64,000 bases of DNA from Ochrobactrum sp. RH2CCR150 (GCA_014138095.1 JACGXE010000013.1:1-64000), one strand, 5' to 3'. Counted from the stretch's first letter, positions 7,680 to 15,880 are shown. Notes: a model not told the origin generated them from the sequence alone. Program-made: numbers and translations.

Positions 7680-7961
7680 TTGCCGTTTTTCAACGAAGCG
7701 AGCCGGATATATAATAATATTGAAGTCAATTTCCTACGAAGCTGCTTTAATAACGCAGCTATCATTCTTGAAGAAAGCGACCGCAATTATTCGGCTTCAG
7801 AACTCTCATCTTGCATCATTATGCTCTACGAGCACGGGCTACGCGATCAATCCTATCTCTGTGAACTCGCTGCAAGGTTGGCCCACCAGAAATTCACCAA
7901 CCGCTACACCATGCCCGTTCTGTATGACAATTCAAACGAACATGAGGGAACAATTCCCTAA
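7680..7961 (+). CDS. MPLFNEASRIY-family stress paralogue 1
   Basis: 93 residues starting at TTG 7680, set by AGGAGG six bases upstream and by alignment to its paralogues at 8969, 23896 and 28371. It opens MPFFNEASRIY, then has EVNFLRSCFNNAA, LEESDRNYSASEL, and LYEHGLRDQSYLCELAARLA. The N-terminal two thirds is conserved and helical, the tail variable. No signal or membrane segment. I know no function. It precedes a DUF982 gene, as does paralogue 3. A weak GGAAC-N16-AATT site lies at 7596-7620. Confidence 0.75.
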   Translation: MPFFNEASRIYNNIEVNFLRSCFNNAAIILEESDRNYSASELSSCIIMLYEHGLRDQSYLCELAARLAHQKFTNRYTMPVLYDNSNEHEGTIP

Positions 7962-7985
7962 CATGGACGTTCGGTGTTGCTAGAT

Positions 7986-8058
7986 ATCAACCCTTTGCAG
8001 CCCCCGCTCGGCGGTTGATGTCTGCCCTGCCTCGACAATCAGTTGCGGCAGGCTTTTT
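7986..8058 (+). other. Two-hairpin element with terminator, copy 1
   Basis: Hairpin 1: ATCAACC (7986-7992) / GGTTGAT (8013-8019). Hairpin 2: GCCCTGCC / GGCAGGC (8024-8053, one bulge) followed by TTTTT. A similar arrangement with the same TAGATATC lead and TGCCCTGCCTC core recurs at 23721-23812. It could be an attenuator, a shared terminator or a small RNA 3' end. Confidence 0.5.
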
Positions 8059-8070
8059 GGGAGAAAAGCA

Positions 8071-8319
8071 ATGACTTGGGGACATGCAATTTCGATTGAA
8101 GTGGGTGGACTAGGTCGATGTATCGTGGTCGATAGTACGGCGGCAGCAGCTGAGTATCTAATTGAGAGCTGGCCATATGAAGCCAAGGGCAAAGAATATT
8201 GGCGTGCGCTCGAAACCTGCCTCGCGGAAATTGATGGAGAGTCAAGTAAAGCAAGAAAATACTTTATCGCCGCTGCAAAAGCGGCCGCTCTCAACATTAT
8301 GCCTGCTACAGTGCATTAA
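8071..8319 (+). CDS. DUF982 family protein
   Basis: 82 residues. It opens MTWGHAISIEV and carries the DUF982 pattern: a strand pair, then AAAEYLIESWPYEAKG, a helix around LETCLAEIDG, and KARKYFIAAAKAA near the end. DUF982 is a small family largely confined to Rhizobiales and of unknown function. ATG 8071 has GGGAG upstream. It follows paralogue 1 across a two-hairpin element; the equivalent pair at 23896/24174 overlaps directly. A strong terminator follows (8367-8400). Confidence 0.8.
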   Translation: MTWGHAISIEVGGLGRCIVVDSTAAAAEYLIESWPYEAKGKEYWRALETCLAEIDGESSKARKYFIAAAKAAALNIMPATVH

Positions 8320-8366
8320 CAGAATTCATCCACGCGATGGCGGCGAAGAATCGTGAGGATGATAAG

Positions 8367-8400
8367 ACCCCGGTGCTCTGGGATGTGCACCGGGGTTTTT
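8367..8400 (+). terminator. Rho-independent terminator
   Basis: Perfect 10-bp stem ACCCCGGTGC (8367-8376) / GCACCGGGGT (8387-8396) and a T-run, ending the paralogue 1/DUF982 unit. Confidence 0.85.
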
Positions 8401-8593
8401 CCTTCTCGTTCGACCTGCACCGCAACCGATCAATTCGACAAAAGAAAAACTGTTGGCTTCGAGTGTGACCCTGCCCCTGGAAAACCAAACATGCTTAGGT
8501 TGATCGATTTCATTAAATGGAGGCAACAATTATCTGGAATATTCTTCTTGGGAGTCTGTTTACACTTCATTGTTTAATGGCGAGGACATCGAG

Positions 8594-8875
8594 ATGAAAC
8601 AGATCATTAGAGCGATGGTCATCACAGTGGGATCATCGATGGCATTTGCGCAGACACAAGGTATGCCGACCCAGACCGGCGGCCAGGAACCAGAAATTCC
8701 TGGCAACCCGCCCGCAGCGTCCGAGCGACCACCGTCAGTGCCGGAGAACGTACCCGTACCCAAAACAGCTCAACCACAAAAGCATGACCGTAAAGCACGG
8801 ATCGGGAAGCATACGAAATGTGTGCAAGGTCAGGATGCAAATAAATGTCGGGATCAACAACGCGGTCGAAAATAG
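8594..8875 (+). CDS. Small exported Pro-rich, basic-tail protein
   Basis: 93 residues from ATG 8594. A signal peptide (MKQIIRAMVITVGSSMAFA, cut before QTQ) leads into a Pro/Glu/Thr-rich linker (about residues 30-65). The tail is Lys/Arg/His-rich with two cysteines (KHTKCVQGQDANKCRDQ). Probably a periplasmic protein; the CxxxxxxxxC spacing may form a disulphide. Upstream at 8536-8560 is GGAAT, 16 bases, TGTT, one base off the EcfG pattern. No family recognised. Confidence 0.6.
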   Translation: MKQIIRAMVITVGSSMAFAQTQGMPTQTGGQEPEIPGNPPAASERPPSVPENVPVPKTAQPQKHDRKARIGKHTKCVQGQDANKCRDQQRGRK

Positions 8876-8968
8876 CCTTAACTCGAACTTACGAAATATG
8901 AAGTGATAGGCGGTGGGTATCTAAAACCCCCGATAAGCGTATAGTTTTCTTTTCCGAAGGAGAACGAT

Positions 8969-9256
8969 ATGCCGCTTTTTAACGAGGCAAGTCGGATTTA
9001 CAAGCCGGAAGAAGTCAATTTCATGAGGAGTTGCTTTTCGCGGGCAGCAATCCTGCTGGAAGAAAGCGACCGCGAATATTCCGCAACGGATCTTTCCACC
9101 GCAATTATAAAACTTTATCAAAGTGGTCTTAGAAACCTTAATTATATCAGCGACTTATCGTCCCATCTTGCACACAAGCGGTATTGTGACCGCCATAGCA
9201 ATATGTCTGCGGCATCCAACTCGAATATAGCCCCATCCCAGAAAATACCATCGTGA
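8969..9256 (+). CDS. MPLFNEASRIY-family stress paralogue 2
   Basis: 95 residues opening MPLFNEASRIY, with EVNFMRSCFSRAAILLEESD, then ATDLSTAIIKLYQSGLR and SDLSSHLAHKRY. It is the closest match in the window to paralogue 1. AAGGAG precedes ATG 8969. Unlike paralogues 1 and 3 it is not followed by DUF982 but by a DUF3008 gene. No clear EcfG site upstream. Cytoplasmic, helical, function unknown. Confidence 0.75.
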   Translation: MPLFNEASRIYKPEEVNFMRSCFSRAAILLEESDREYSATDLSTAIIKLYQSGLRNLNYISDLSSHLAHKRYCDRHSNMSAASNSNIAPSQKIPS

Positions 9257-9392
9257 CTTTCAAACGAAAGACTTAAACACTTCGTTGGAACAAATTTGGG
9301 CCCCGCTGTTTGGAAGAGCTATTTCCGCTTTGGGCTCGCGCCTAACGGAGGCAGCGTTTCATTCCAACAAGTGCAACGCCGGAGGAAATGAC

Positions 9393-9581
9393 ATGCCTGC
9401 AAAATCGAAAGCACAGCAACAAGCCGCAGGAGCGGCGCTGGCCGCCAAGCGTGGAGACAAGGCCAAAAGTAGCTTGCGCGGCCCATCAAAGCAGATGGAA
9501 AAATCTATGAGCAAGACAGAATTGGAGAAAATGGCATCGACGAAGCAAAAGGCAAAACCGGAACACACGTCCAAGTCTTGA
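9393..9581 (+). CDS. DUF3008 family small basic protein
   Basis: 62 residues from ATG 9393, chosen for the GGAGG 8 bases upstream. It reads MPAKSKAQQQAAGAALAAKRG, then KSSLRGPSKQMEKSMSKTELEKMASTKQ, which is the DUF3008 (ProQ-activator-like) pattern: Ala-rich start, conserved S-L-x-G-x-S-K-x-M and a Lys-rich tail. Such proteins are small, basic and stress-linked; their role is unproven. A GGAAC (9287-9291) with TGTT only 15 bases on may be its promoter. Confidence 0.82.
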   Translation: MPAKSKAQQQAAGAALAAKRGDKAKSSLRGPSKQMEKSMSKTELEKMASTKQKAKPEHTSKS

Positions 9582-9677
9582 CCACGCGAACCATCTCATG
9601 CGCCCATTCAAAACTGCCCTGACACACTTGCTCCGATGGCATGCCACATCCTGTTTTAAGAAGAATATCGAAAATAT

Positions 9678-9702
9678 GAAACAAATGGCACACTCACGGG
9701 TT
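9678..9702 (+). promoter_or_regulatory. Near-consensus EcfG-type promoter
   Basis: GAAAC (9678-9682), 16 bases, GGTT (9699-9702), 64 bases before the ferritin-like gene. Same one-base variant as at 7478-7502. Confidence 0.4.
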
Positions 9703-9766
9703 TGGTAGATCTGCCGCAGAAAATGTTGCGGCACTAAACTTTGAAACCAAACTGGGAGAGCTTGAA

Positions 9767-10270
9767 ATGGCCAGAACCAAACAACGCACACTGGACGATC
9801 TCTTTTACGATACGCTGAAAGATATCTATTACGCTGAACGCAAGATAGTGAAGACACTGCCCAAGATGGCGCGGGCAGCAAGCGATGAAAAGCTCAAAAA
9901 TGCCTTCAAGAAACATCTTGAGCAGACAGAAGGCCATGTCGAGCGTTTGCAGCAATGTTTTGAGATTCTCGGCAAGCGAGCCCAGGGGAAGACCTGCGAC
10001 GCCATCGAGGGCATCATTGCCGAAGGGGAAGAAATCATTGAAGAATTTTCCGATACCCCAGCTTTAGACGCAGGACTGATTTCTTCAGCACAAGCAGTCG
10101 AACATTATGAGATTACCCGTTATGGCACGTTGAAACGCTGGGCTGAAACGCTTGGTTACAAAGACGTGGCCAAATTACTTGACCAAACTTTGCAGGAAGA
10201 AGGCCAGACCGACAAGGATTTGACCCAACTTGCTGAGAGCTCGATCAACCGTCACGCAGAAGCCGCCTGA
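9767..10270 (+). CDS. YciE/YciF-type ferritin-like protein (DUF892)
   Basis: 167 residues beginning MARTKQRTLDDLFYDTLKDIYYAERK, the DUF892 entry motif. Four helices follow, with carboxylate/His pairs typical of a di-iron site: YAERKI, LEQTEGHVERL, EHYEITRYG and EEGQTDKDL. In enterobacteria YciE/F are stress-induced, ferritin-like and linked to RpoS. Here a near-consensus EcfG promoter lies upstream. The DUF3182 gene begins five bases after the stop, so the two and the hydrolase behind probably form one operon. Confidence 0.9.
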   Translation: MARTKQRTLDDLFYDTLKDIYYAERKIVKTLPKMARAASDEKLKNAFKKHLEQTEGHVERLQQCFEILGKRAQGKTCDAIEGIIAEGEEIIEEFSDTPALDAGLISSAQAVEHYEITRYGTLKRWAETLGYKDVAKLLDQTLQEEGQTDKDLTQLAESSINRHAEAA

Positions 10271-10275
10271 TTTTC

Positions 10276-11361
10276 ATGGACGTTATCGAGAAAATCTGTG
10301 TCGTCAGCCAGACTACCGACAGCAAACACAATGTTGCCAGTGTCGAGGCTCTCGCAGCGCGGTTGGCGAAGCTGTCAGGAAGCAGTCTCAGTCCTTCCTC
10401 GCAAAATTTCGACGATGTAGATGGGACGTTATTCGTCCCGACTTTCTCGCTGATCAGACAGAGCCATCCCGAACTCGACGCAAATCAGTTTTGGGGTGGC
10501 TGTGTTGATCAGGAGTTCATGACGACAAAACTGGCGACCCACCCCGCCTGGAACGAAGAAGACGAGTTGCCTGCCGGTTGGAAACCGCAATTCGCCAAGG
10601 ATTTGGGAAGTGCAGCGCTGGCGGGCTTCTCCGTTTTCTCGCACGATCAAGCTGCACGAGCGGGCGCCTTTTTGCTCGACAAGAGTAAGATCCGACTGAA
10701 AGACCCTTACGCATCTGGCGGTAAAAACCAATGTGTCTTTGAAAACAACCACGAACTGGACGTGTTTCTTCAATCGCTTTCGCAAAGCGAGATAGCGAAA
10801 GGAATGGTGATTGAAGAAGATGTCGAGAATTCATCCACTTACTCTGTCGGACAAGTCAACGTCGCTGGTCTGACGGCGAGCTATCTTAGCCGCCAGTACA
10901 TTGCGCACGACCTCGTGGGCGAAAGCGTTTATGCCGGCAGTAGACTTTACGTGGTTCGGGGAGGATGGGATGAGCTGCTGTTGCGCTTGCGCATGCCTGT
11001 CGCGCACCGAATAATTGAAGGCGCAAGGCGTTACGATATGGCGGCGGGAGAGCATTTCGGGCTTGTGGCGTCTCGAAAAAACTATGACGTTCTGGTTGGC
11101 CCCATAACGGAAGACGGCTTTTGCTGCGGCGTGCTCGAACAGTCCTGGCGCGTGGGCGGCGCTTCGCCCGCCGAGATTCTCGCTCTGGAAGCAATGAGCG
11201 AGGACCGGTCCATCTGCGCGCTACAAGTGATTGCGCGCGAGACTTACGGCGCAACTCCCCGGTTCGAGGTCAACGACTTTATCGTCTATGTCGGCCCGGA
11301 CGATACCGGCCAGCCACTCCATAAGTATGCACGCATAGAGAAAATCTATCATGATCCGTAA
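10276..11361 (+). CDS. DUF3182 family protein
   Basis: 361 residues. The conserved block reads STYSVGQVNVAGLTASYLSRQ, then GESVYAGSRLYVVRGGWDELL, and later SRKNYDVLVG and GVLEQSWRVGGASPAEI, which I know as DUF3182. Its layout (KDPYASGGKNQCVF then a VIEEDVE acidic patch) suggests an ATP-grasp-like fold, which is inference. No ribosome site is obvious at ATG 10276, consistent with coupling to the ferritin-like gene just before. Its end overlaps the next gene by 11 bases. Confidence 0.8.
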   Translation: MDVIEKICVVSQTTDSKHNVASVEALAARLAKLSGSSLSPSSQNFDDVDGTLFVPTFSLIRQSHPELDANQFWGGCVDQEFMTTKLATHPAWNEEDELPAGWKPQFAKDLGSAALAGFSVFSHDQAARAGAFLLDKSKIRLKDPYASGGKNQCVFENNHELDVFLQSLSQSEIAKGMVIEEDVENSSTYSVGQVNVAGLTASYLSRQYIAHDLVGESVYAGSRLYVVRGGWDELLLRLRMPVAHRIIEGARRYDMAAGEHFGLVASRKNYDVLVGPITEDGFCCGVLEQSWRVGGASPAEILALEAMSEDRSICALQVIARETYGATPRFEVNDFIVYVGPDDTGQPLHKYARIEKIYHDP

Positions 11362-12079
11362 CGATACAATCATCGATGTGGGCCCGCATCAGCTGGAAGC
11401 CACAGTTATCTCACCCGATACAACGATTCCGGGTATCCTGTATCTGCATGGCTGGGCTGGCAATCAGGAACGCGACATCGAACGGGCTAAATCAATTTCT
11501 GAGCTCGGTTGTGTTTGTTTAACCTTCGACATGCGCGGTCACGGCCATACGATCACCAGCAACAAGACAGTTACACGGGGAGAAAATCTGGACGATGTCA
11601 TTGCGGCCTATGATCGGCTGGCGAGCCTGAAGATGGTCGAAGAGGGATCGATTGTCGTCGTGGGCAGTAGTTATGGGGGGTATCTCGCTACGCTTTTGAC
11701 AGAGTTCCGGCCCGTTAGATGGCTGGCACTCAGGGCCCCTGCCCTTTATCGCGATAGTTCTTGGCAATTACCGAAAGCACAACTCGACCGGGTCGACCTC
11801 GAGGCCTATCGCTCGGCACTGGTGGGAGCAGAAGATAATCGTGCGCTCCATCAGGCCAGAGAGTTTCATGGCGATGTGCTGCTTGTTGAATCCGAACATG
11901 ACACAATCGTGCCTCATCCGACCATAGCAAGCTATCAAAGCGCGTTCATCCACGCACATTCGCTCACCGTGAGAACGCTTGGCGGAGCAGATCATGCCCT
12001 TTCGGACGCTATTTATCTAAAGGCTTACAATCAGCTTTTAACGCGCTGGATCAGAGAAATGGTTCTCGGAGCGCGTTAA
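11351..12079 (+). CDS. Alpha/beta hydrolase
   Basis: 242 residues, cytoplasmic. It has YLHGWAG (oxyanion turn), DMRGHGH, the nucleophile elbow GSSYGG with catalytic Ser, a late acidic ESEHDTIVP (Asp) and GGADHAL (His), completing the triad. Serine hydrolase of the small peptidase/esterase type; substrate unknown. It overlaps DUF3182 by 11 bases, so the two are translationally coupled and probably act together. Confidence 0.87.
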   Translation: MIRNDTIIDVGPHQLEATVISPDTTIPGILYLHGWAGNQERDIERAKSISELGCVCLTFDMRGHGHTITSNKTVTRGENLDDVIAAYDRLASLKMVEEGSIVVVGSSYGGYLATLLTEFRPVRWLALRAPALYRDSSWQLPKAQLDRVDLEAYRSALVGAEDNRALHQAREFHGDVLLVESEHDTIVPHPTIASYQSAFIHAHSLTVRTLGGADHALSDAIYLKAYNQLLTRWIREMVLGAR

Positions 12080-12157
12080 TTCGTGCCTCGGTTCAAATTT
12101 CATTATTCAAAGCTAGACCTTGCCGTTTCTCGTTCGCTGTCTTCCGATATTGCTTAT

Positions 12158-12182
12158 GGAACATTCATTCGCTTTACTGGTT
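12158..12182 (+). promoter_or_regulatory. EcfG-type promoter
   Basis: GGAAC (12158-12162), 16 bases, GGTT (12179-12182), 30 bases before ATG 12213. Confidence 0.7.
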
Positions 12183-12212
12183 AGGATACCTCTCACAGAA
12201 GGGAGGAATTCC

Positions 12213-12530
12213 ATGAAAAGGTCAATCCACTATCCCGCAACTGCTGCACTTGTTCTATTCGCATCCGCTGCATTTGCCCAAACATCTCCGTCGGAAAAGC
12301 CGCTAACACCTGCGGTAACAACGCCTGGCGAAACCAATCCAAAAGCGCCTGTACCGGGGAAGAACAGCTTTACCGAGGAGCAGGCAAAGCAACGCCTGAC
12401 TGACGAAGGCTATACCGAAATCATGAACCTCGAACTCAGCGAAGATGGCATTTGGCGGGCCGAAGCGATGCGCGACGGACAGCCTTTTAAGGTTCAGCTC
12501 GATTATCAGGGCAACATAACGACCCGATAA
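12213..12530 (+). CDS. Exported PepSY-like small protein
   Basis: 105 residues from ATG 12213 (GGGAGG just upstream). Signal peptide MKRSIHYPATAALVLFASAAFA, then a Pro/Thr linker, then a compact domain: FTEEQAKQRLTDEGYTEI, LELSEDGIWRAEAMRDGQP, VQLDYQGNITTR. The helix-then-three-strands order is that of PepSY-like inhibitory/stress domains in the periplasm. EcfG-type promoter upstream. The YflT-like gene follows after 39 bases on the same strand. Confidence 0.75.
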   Translation: MKRSIHYPATAALVLFASAAFAQTSPSEKPLTPAVTTPGETNPKAPVPGKNSFTEEQAKQRLTDEGYTEIMNLELSEDGIWRAEAMRDGQPFKVQLDYQGNITTR

Positions 12531-12569
12531 GCAAGTAGCTAAGCCCTAAACTGAATGAAGGAGAGGACG

Positions 12570-13175
12570 ATGGTACATGTCACAGGTCTATTCGACAATC
12601 ACGATGAAGCGCTTGACGCGGTCCGTGCTCTGGAAGAAGCTGGCATTTCGGCCGACAATATCAGTCTGATATCCAACAATACCAACGGACAATATGCCGG
12701 TGATGCGGTGCGGGAAGACCAATCCACAATCACGGGCGTTGAAACCGGGGCTGGCGTTGGCGCCGTCGCAGGCGGTGGTGCTGGACTGCTGACAGGACTT
12801 GGCTTGCTCGCAATACCCGGCGTCGGGCCCGTTGTTGCTGGTGGCTGGCTCACGGCCACACTGGTCGGGGTGCTTGGTGGCGCAGCTGCCGGAGGTGTCG
12901 CAGGCGGAATTGTCGGCGCGCTTATGGAAAGCGGCCTTCCTGAGGAAGAAGCGCAAGCCTATTCAGAAGCAATTCGCCGAGGCAGCACCCTGATCGTCGT
13001 TCGCTGTGACGAGAACGAACGACAAAAGGCCGAAGCAATTTTCGATGAATGGGCGCGCGTGGACATAAGGAAGAGACGCAACGCCTATATCGATGAAGGC
13101 TGGGAAGGGTTCAACGCTTCTGGAACTCCCTATACATCCGACCAGATTGAACAGGAACGCCGTCGATGGCAATAG
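12570..13175 (+). CDS. GSP17M/YflT-like general stress protein with Gly-rich core
   Basis: 201 residues from ATG 12570, with AAGGAGAGG as its ribosome site. The N-terminal domain VTGLFDNHDEALDAVRALEEAGI is the YflT/GSP17M stress domain (a ferredoxin-like fold). The centre is a long Gly/Ala run with Pro-Gly-Val turns (about 55-115), like membrane-inserting glycine-zipper segments. The end returns to the fold with STLIVVRCDENERQKAEAIF. Role unknown; the name recalls Bacillus stress proteins. Likely cotranscribed with 12213 and 13197. Confidence 0.83.
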   Translation: MVHVTGLFDNHDEALDAVRALEEAGISADNISLISNNTNGQYAGDAVREDQSTITGVETGAGVGAVAGGGAGLLTGLGLLAIPGVGPVVAGGWLTATLVGVLGGAAAGGVAGGIVGALMESGLPEEEAQAYSEAIRRGSTLIVVRCDENERQKAEAIFDEWARVDIRKRRNAYIDEGWEGFNASGTPYTSDQIEQERRRWQ

Positions 13176-13196
13176 GCCGGGAACGGAGCAGCCACT

Positions 13197-13412
13197 ATGA
13201 AGGAGCTTTCTCCCAAGGATGCCCGTCAGGGTCGAAAAGGTCGTCATGTTTTCGTGATCCTTATCGTCAGCCTCATTCTGGCACTCATTGTCTGGGCTGC
13301 CGTTGGCTTTTACGGCTCCCAAATACCGGGTCGGGGTTTCATGGTAGATGACAGCAAGCCACCTGCGACCACGGAATCGCAAACGCCTGCCTCCGCGACC
13401 GGTACGCGATGA
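13197..13412 (+). CDS. Small single-pass membrane protein
   Basis: 71 residues. A basic start (KDARQGRKGRH) leads into one strong helix (FVILIVSLILALIVWAAVGF) and a Pro/Thr/Ser tail. Type-II topology expected with the tail outside. The start follows the YflT-like gene by 21 bases with CGGAG upstream, so it is probably the last gene of that operon. No family recognised. Confidence 0.6.
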   Translation: MKELSPKDARQGRKGRHVFVILIVSLILALIVWAAVGFYGSQIPGRGFMVDDSKPPATTESQTPASATGTR

Positions 13413-13571
13413 CACGCCGTGCGCATAAACAACCGGAAGTCGCGTTGGGACCTGTCCGTCACGAAGCGCTCTATTGCAGTATGCGATTCCTGAACGATCG
13501 ACGATGGCCGACGAATTCGCCAGTGAACCATAGCGCGAGTCCAAACGTGAAGTTTGTTACAGCGATAGCGC

Positions 13572-13596
13572 GGAACATCGATGGCCTGACTGGGTT
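13572..13596 (+). promoter_or_regulatory. EcfG-type promoter
   Basis: GGAAC (13572-13576), 16 bases, GGTT (13593-13596), 62 bases before the second Con-10-like gene. Confidence 0.68.
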
Positions 13597-13658
13597 AGGC
13601 TCATGTCACGCGCGACGAAACGCATTTTGAAACACCCAAACCACCGGAAGGAAAGAAA

Positions 13659-13847
13659 ATGGCCCAGAGTCATTCACAAAGCCATACCCAGGGTGGCACC
13701 CACGAACAGCATGTAAAAGCTGGTCAGCAAAGCCATAAGAATGATGGCAAGCAGGCAAGCGGTGGCAACAATCAGCAGTCCTCATCACGTGGCGGCTCGC
13801 ATGAGCAACATGTGAAGGCGGGACAGAAAAGCCACAAGAATTCATGA
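13659..13847 (+). CDS. Con-10/KGG-like stress protein, second copy
   Basis: 62 residues, hydrophilic. Two repeats of GGxHEQHVKAGQxSHKN (about residues 12-28 and 45-61) with a Gly/Asn/Gln/Ser linker. It is a paralogue of the gene at 7250; here both repeats are nearly identical. AAGGAAAG precedes ATG 13659. It has its own EcfG-type promoter and ends 7 bases before a perfect GC stem-loop, so it is a single-gene unit. Confidence 0.75.
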   Translation: MAQSHSQSHTQGGTHEQHVKAGQQSHKNDGKQASGGNNQQSSSRGGSHEQHVKAGQKSHKNS

Positions 13848-13853
13848 CCAAAG

Positions 13854-13874
13854 GGGGCGGCCTTGTGCCGCCCC
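13854..13874 (+). terminator. GC-rich stem-loop
   Basis: Perfect 8-bp stem GGGGCGGC (13854-13861) / GCCGCCCC (13867-13874), 5-base loop. It ends the Con-10-like gene and lies in the longest reading frame of the next gene, arguing against that gene starting at 13844. Confidence 0.7.
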
Positions 13875-13912
13875 ATTCTCAAACCGAACCGTGGTTCGGA
13901 AAGGTCAGACTG

Positions 13913-14416
13913 ATGTCTTGCCCTCTTCATTCCGACTACACGTTGGAACCTGACGAACTTGTGGAGTTGATCCCCGCTCTGCGCGCTTTTTCGCGCACTT
14001 TTTATCGACAAAGGGAAGATGCCGAAGATCTCGTTCAAGAAACACTTCTCAAAGCTCTCGCCAATCGGGAGAAATACGTCCCTTATTCCCCCCTCAAATC
14101 GTGGCTTTTCACTATTATGCGCAACACTTTTTGCACCCGTATCCGGCTGCAGAAGAGAGAAGCGCCCGGTGTTTCCGATTGCGTATCTCCAATTGCGAGC
14201 CTAGGTCCCTCCCAGGAAGACACTGTTGAAGCACATGATGTGCAAATCGCGCTGCAAACACTGCCGCACAAGTATCGCCGGGTACTTTCGCTGGTGGTGT
14301 TTGAAGGCAAAAGCTACGAACGTACAGCGGAACTTTGCGAGTGCTCAATCGGTACGGTCAAAAGCCGCTTGCATCGGGCCCGCCATAAACTGCACAACAT
14401 AGTCGATGGTTCATGA
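13913..14416 (+). CDS. EcfG/ECF15-like sigma factor
   Basis: 167 residues from ATG 13913; an in-frame ATG at 13844 would lie before a terminator. Region 2 reads LIPALRAFSRTF and EDAEDLVQETLLKAL, then SPLKSWLFTIMRNTF, close to the EcfG pattern (LKAWLFTILRNTF). Region 4 has ALQTLPHKYRRVLSLVVFEGKSYERTAEL and GTVKSRLHRARHKL (helix-turn-helix). EcfG is the general-stress sigma factor of Alphaproteobacteria, normally held by NepR and freed by PhyR. Neither partner is visible here, so this is likely an accessory EcfG paralogue. A second copy lies at 29796. Confidence 0.85.
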   Translation: MSCPLHSDYTLEPDELVELIPALRAFSRTFYRQREDAEDLVQETLLKALANREKYVPYSPLKSWLFTIMRNTFCTRIRLQKREAPGVSDCVSPIASLGPSQEDTVEAHDVQIALQTLPHKYRRVLSLVVFEGKSYERTAELCECSIGTVKSRLHRARHKLHNIVDGS

Positions 14417-14522
14417 ATGGAAGCAATCAGGCTCGATTGTCTGATGAGAAACTGGTTATGACGGTGCAACGCGACCCGCTGATAGCTTGCGTTTTGAATT
14501 AAGGCATGACCAACTGTCTGTT

Positions 14523-14915
14523 ATGACAAGTCGAAATGATAGTGCCATGCATTCATTTTCTGGTAAACATATCCTGGTTTTTGAAGACAGTTTTCTTCTA
14601 TCGGAAGAAGCAGCGCAAAAGCTTGGGTCCATTGGGGCTTTCATTCTCGGACCCGTCAATACGATTGAGCAAGGATTGCGTTATCTGGAAAGCAATCTGG
14701 TTGACGCAGCGATACTGGATGTTGCGCTCGAACCAGCAGCCGTGCTGCCACTTGTCGAAGCACTTGAAACGCGCTCGACTCCCTTTGTCTTTGCGCTGCC
14801 GGTCAACCCCGCCATCGACAGCAAAGGCTTCGCTGGCTTTGTACTCAGCAACCGAGACAATGACCTATCCGTCATCGCGGAAGCACTTTTTCGGCGACGT
14901 GGTCTGGAACAGTAG
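14523..14915 (+). CDS. Atypical response-regulator receiver protein
   Basis: About 130 residues. It reads GKHILVFEDSFLLSEEAAQKL (acidic pair at the strand 1 end), AAILDVALE (phospho-acceptor Asp), and then FVFALPVNP where the conserved Lys of strand 5 is expected but absent. So it is a stand-alone receiver with a degenerate switch. The start is uncertain: ATG 14523, ATG 14547 and TTG 14487 all lack a good ribosome site. It follows the EcfG-like sigma gene by about 106 bases and may work with it, though it lacks the sigma-like domain of PhyR. Confidence 0.65.
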   Translation: MTSRNDSAMHSFSGKHILVFEDSFLLSEEAAQKLGSIGAFILGPVNTIEQGLRYLESNLVDAAILDVALEPAAVLPLVEALETRSTPFVFALPVNPAIDSKGFAGFVLSNRDNDLSVIAEALFRRRGLEQ

Positions 14916-14947
14916 GCCTGATCTTAGGCCTCTTTTGCAACGTAGTT

Positions 14948-14972
14948 GGAACACTGGATGTCTCCGGTGGTT
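14948..14972 (+). promoter_or_regulatory. EcfG-type promoter
   Basis: GGAAC (14948-14952), 16 bases, GGTT (14969-14972), 41 bases before the dehydrogenase. Confidence 0.7.
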
Positions 14973-15013
14973 AGGTCCGAAGCAACAACTATGCTGAGGA
15001 AGGACTACCCGTC

Positions 15014-15874
15014 ATGAATGAGCAGTATCCCGCCCCACCTTTCGATACGCCCCGTCAATGCACACCCGGTTTGACGGAACGAATGAATCCAAGACCCGAC
15101 CATGGCGAGCAATCCTACAAAGGGTCCGGAAAGCTTGAGGGCCGCAAAGCCATCATAACGGGCGGCGATAGCGGCATCGGTCGGGCCGTTGCAATTGCGT
15201 TCGCGCGCGAAGGTGCAGATGTGCTTATCGCCTATCTTCAGGAAGAGGCTGACGCGCTTGAAGCCGCTGCATTGATCGAGGCTGAGGGGCGCAAGGCTAT
15301 CTTGATGAAATGTGACATTCAGCGTGCAGAAAACTGCCGGGAGATCGCGAAGCGGGCCGCGAGAGAATTTGGCCAGATCGATATTCTGGTTAACAACGCG
15401 GCACACCAATCGAGTTTTGCCTCGCTTGAAGATATCAGCGACGTTGAATGGGAATTGACCTTCCGCGTGAACATCCATGCGATGTTCTATTTGACGAAGG
15501 CCGCTTTACCCCATATGAAGCCGGGCGCGGCAATCATAAATACAGCTTCGATCAATTCAGACATGCCGAACCCGACCTTGTTGGCCTATGCGACAACCAA
15601 GGGCGCTATCCAGAATTTTACGGCAGGTCTAGCTCAATTGCTGGCGGAGAAAGGCATTCGCGCCAATGCAGTTGCGCCGGGTCCAGTATGGACACCACTA
15701 ATCCCCTCCACACTTCCGGAAGAAGCTGTGGCGTCCTTTGGAAAGCAGACCACAATGAAGCGACCAGCCCAGCCCGCGGAACTGGCATCTGCTTACGTCA
15801 TGCTGGCCGACCCGCTATCAAGTTATACCTCGGGTGCGACCATCGCGGTCACTGGCGGCAAGCCTATTCTGTAA
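15014..15874 (+). CDS. YghA/GsiB-neighbour-type short-chain dehydrogenase
   Basis: 286 residues. An N-terminal extension (YPAPPFDTPRQ, MNPRPDHGEQSYKGSGKL) typical of the YghA/YdaD branch precedes the Rossmann motif ITGGDSGIGRAVA. Further motifs: DILVNNAAHQ, INTASINSD, and the catalytic YATTKGA (Tyr-x-x-x-Lys). NAD(P)-dependent oxidoreductase; this branch is repeatedly found among general-stress genes. AGGAAGGA precedes ATG 15014 and the promoter is EcfG-type. Exact substrate unknown. Confidence 0.9.
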   Translation: MNEQYPAPPFDTPRQCTPGLTERMNPRPDHGEQSYKGSGKLEGRKAIITGGDSGIGRAVAIAFAREGADVLIAYLQEEADALEAAALIEAEGRKAILMKCDIQRAENCREIAKRAAREFGQIDILVNNAAHQSSFASLEDISDVEWELTFRVNIHAMFYLTKAALPHMKPGAAIINTASINSDMPNPTLLAYATTKGAIQNFTAGLAQLLAEKGIRANAVAPGPVWTPLIPSTLPEEAVASFGKQTTMKRPAQPAELASAYVMLADPLSSYTSGATIAVTGGKPIL

Positions 15875-15880
15875 TTAAGC

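Noticed and set aside
13409..13630. 73-codon plus-strand frame after the small membrane protein gene
   Set aside because: It crosses the EcfG-type promoter at 13572-13596 and lacks a ribosome site.
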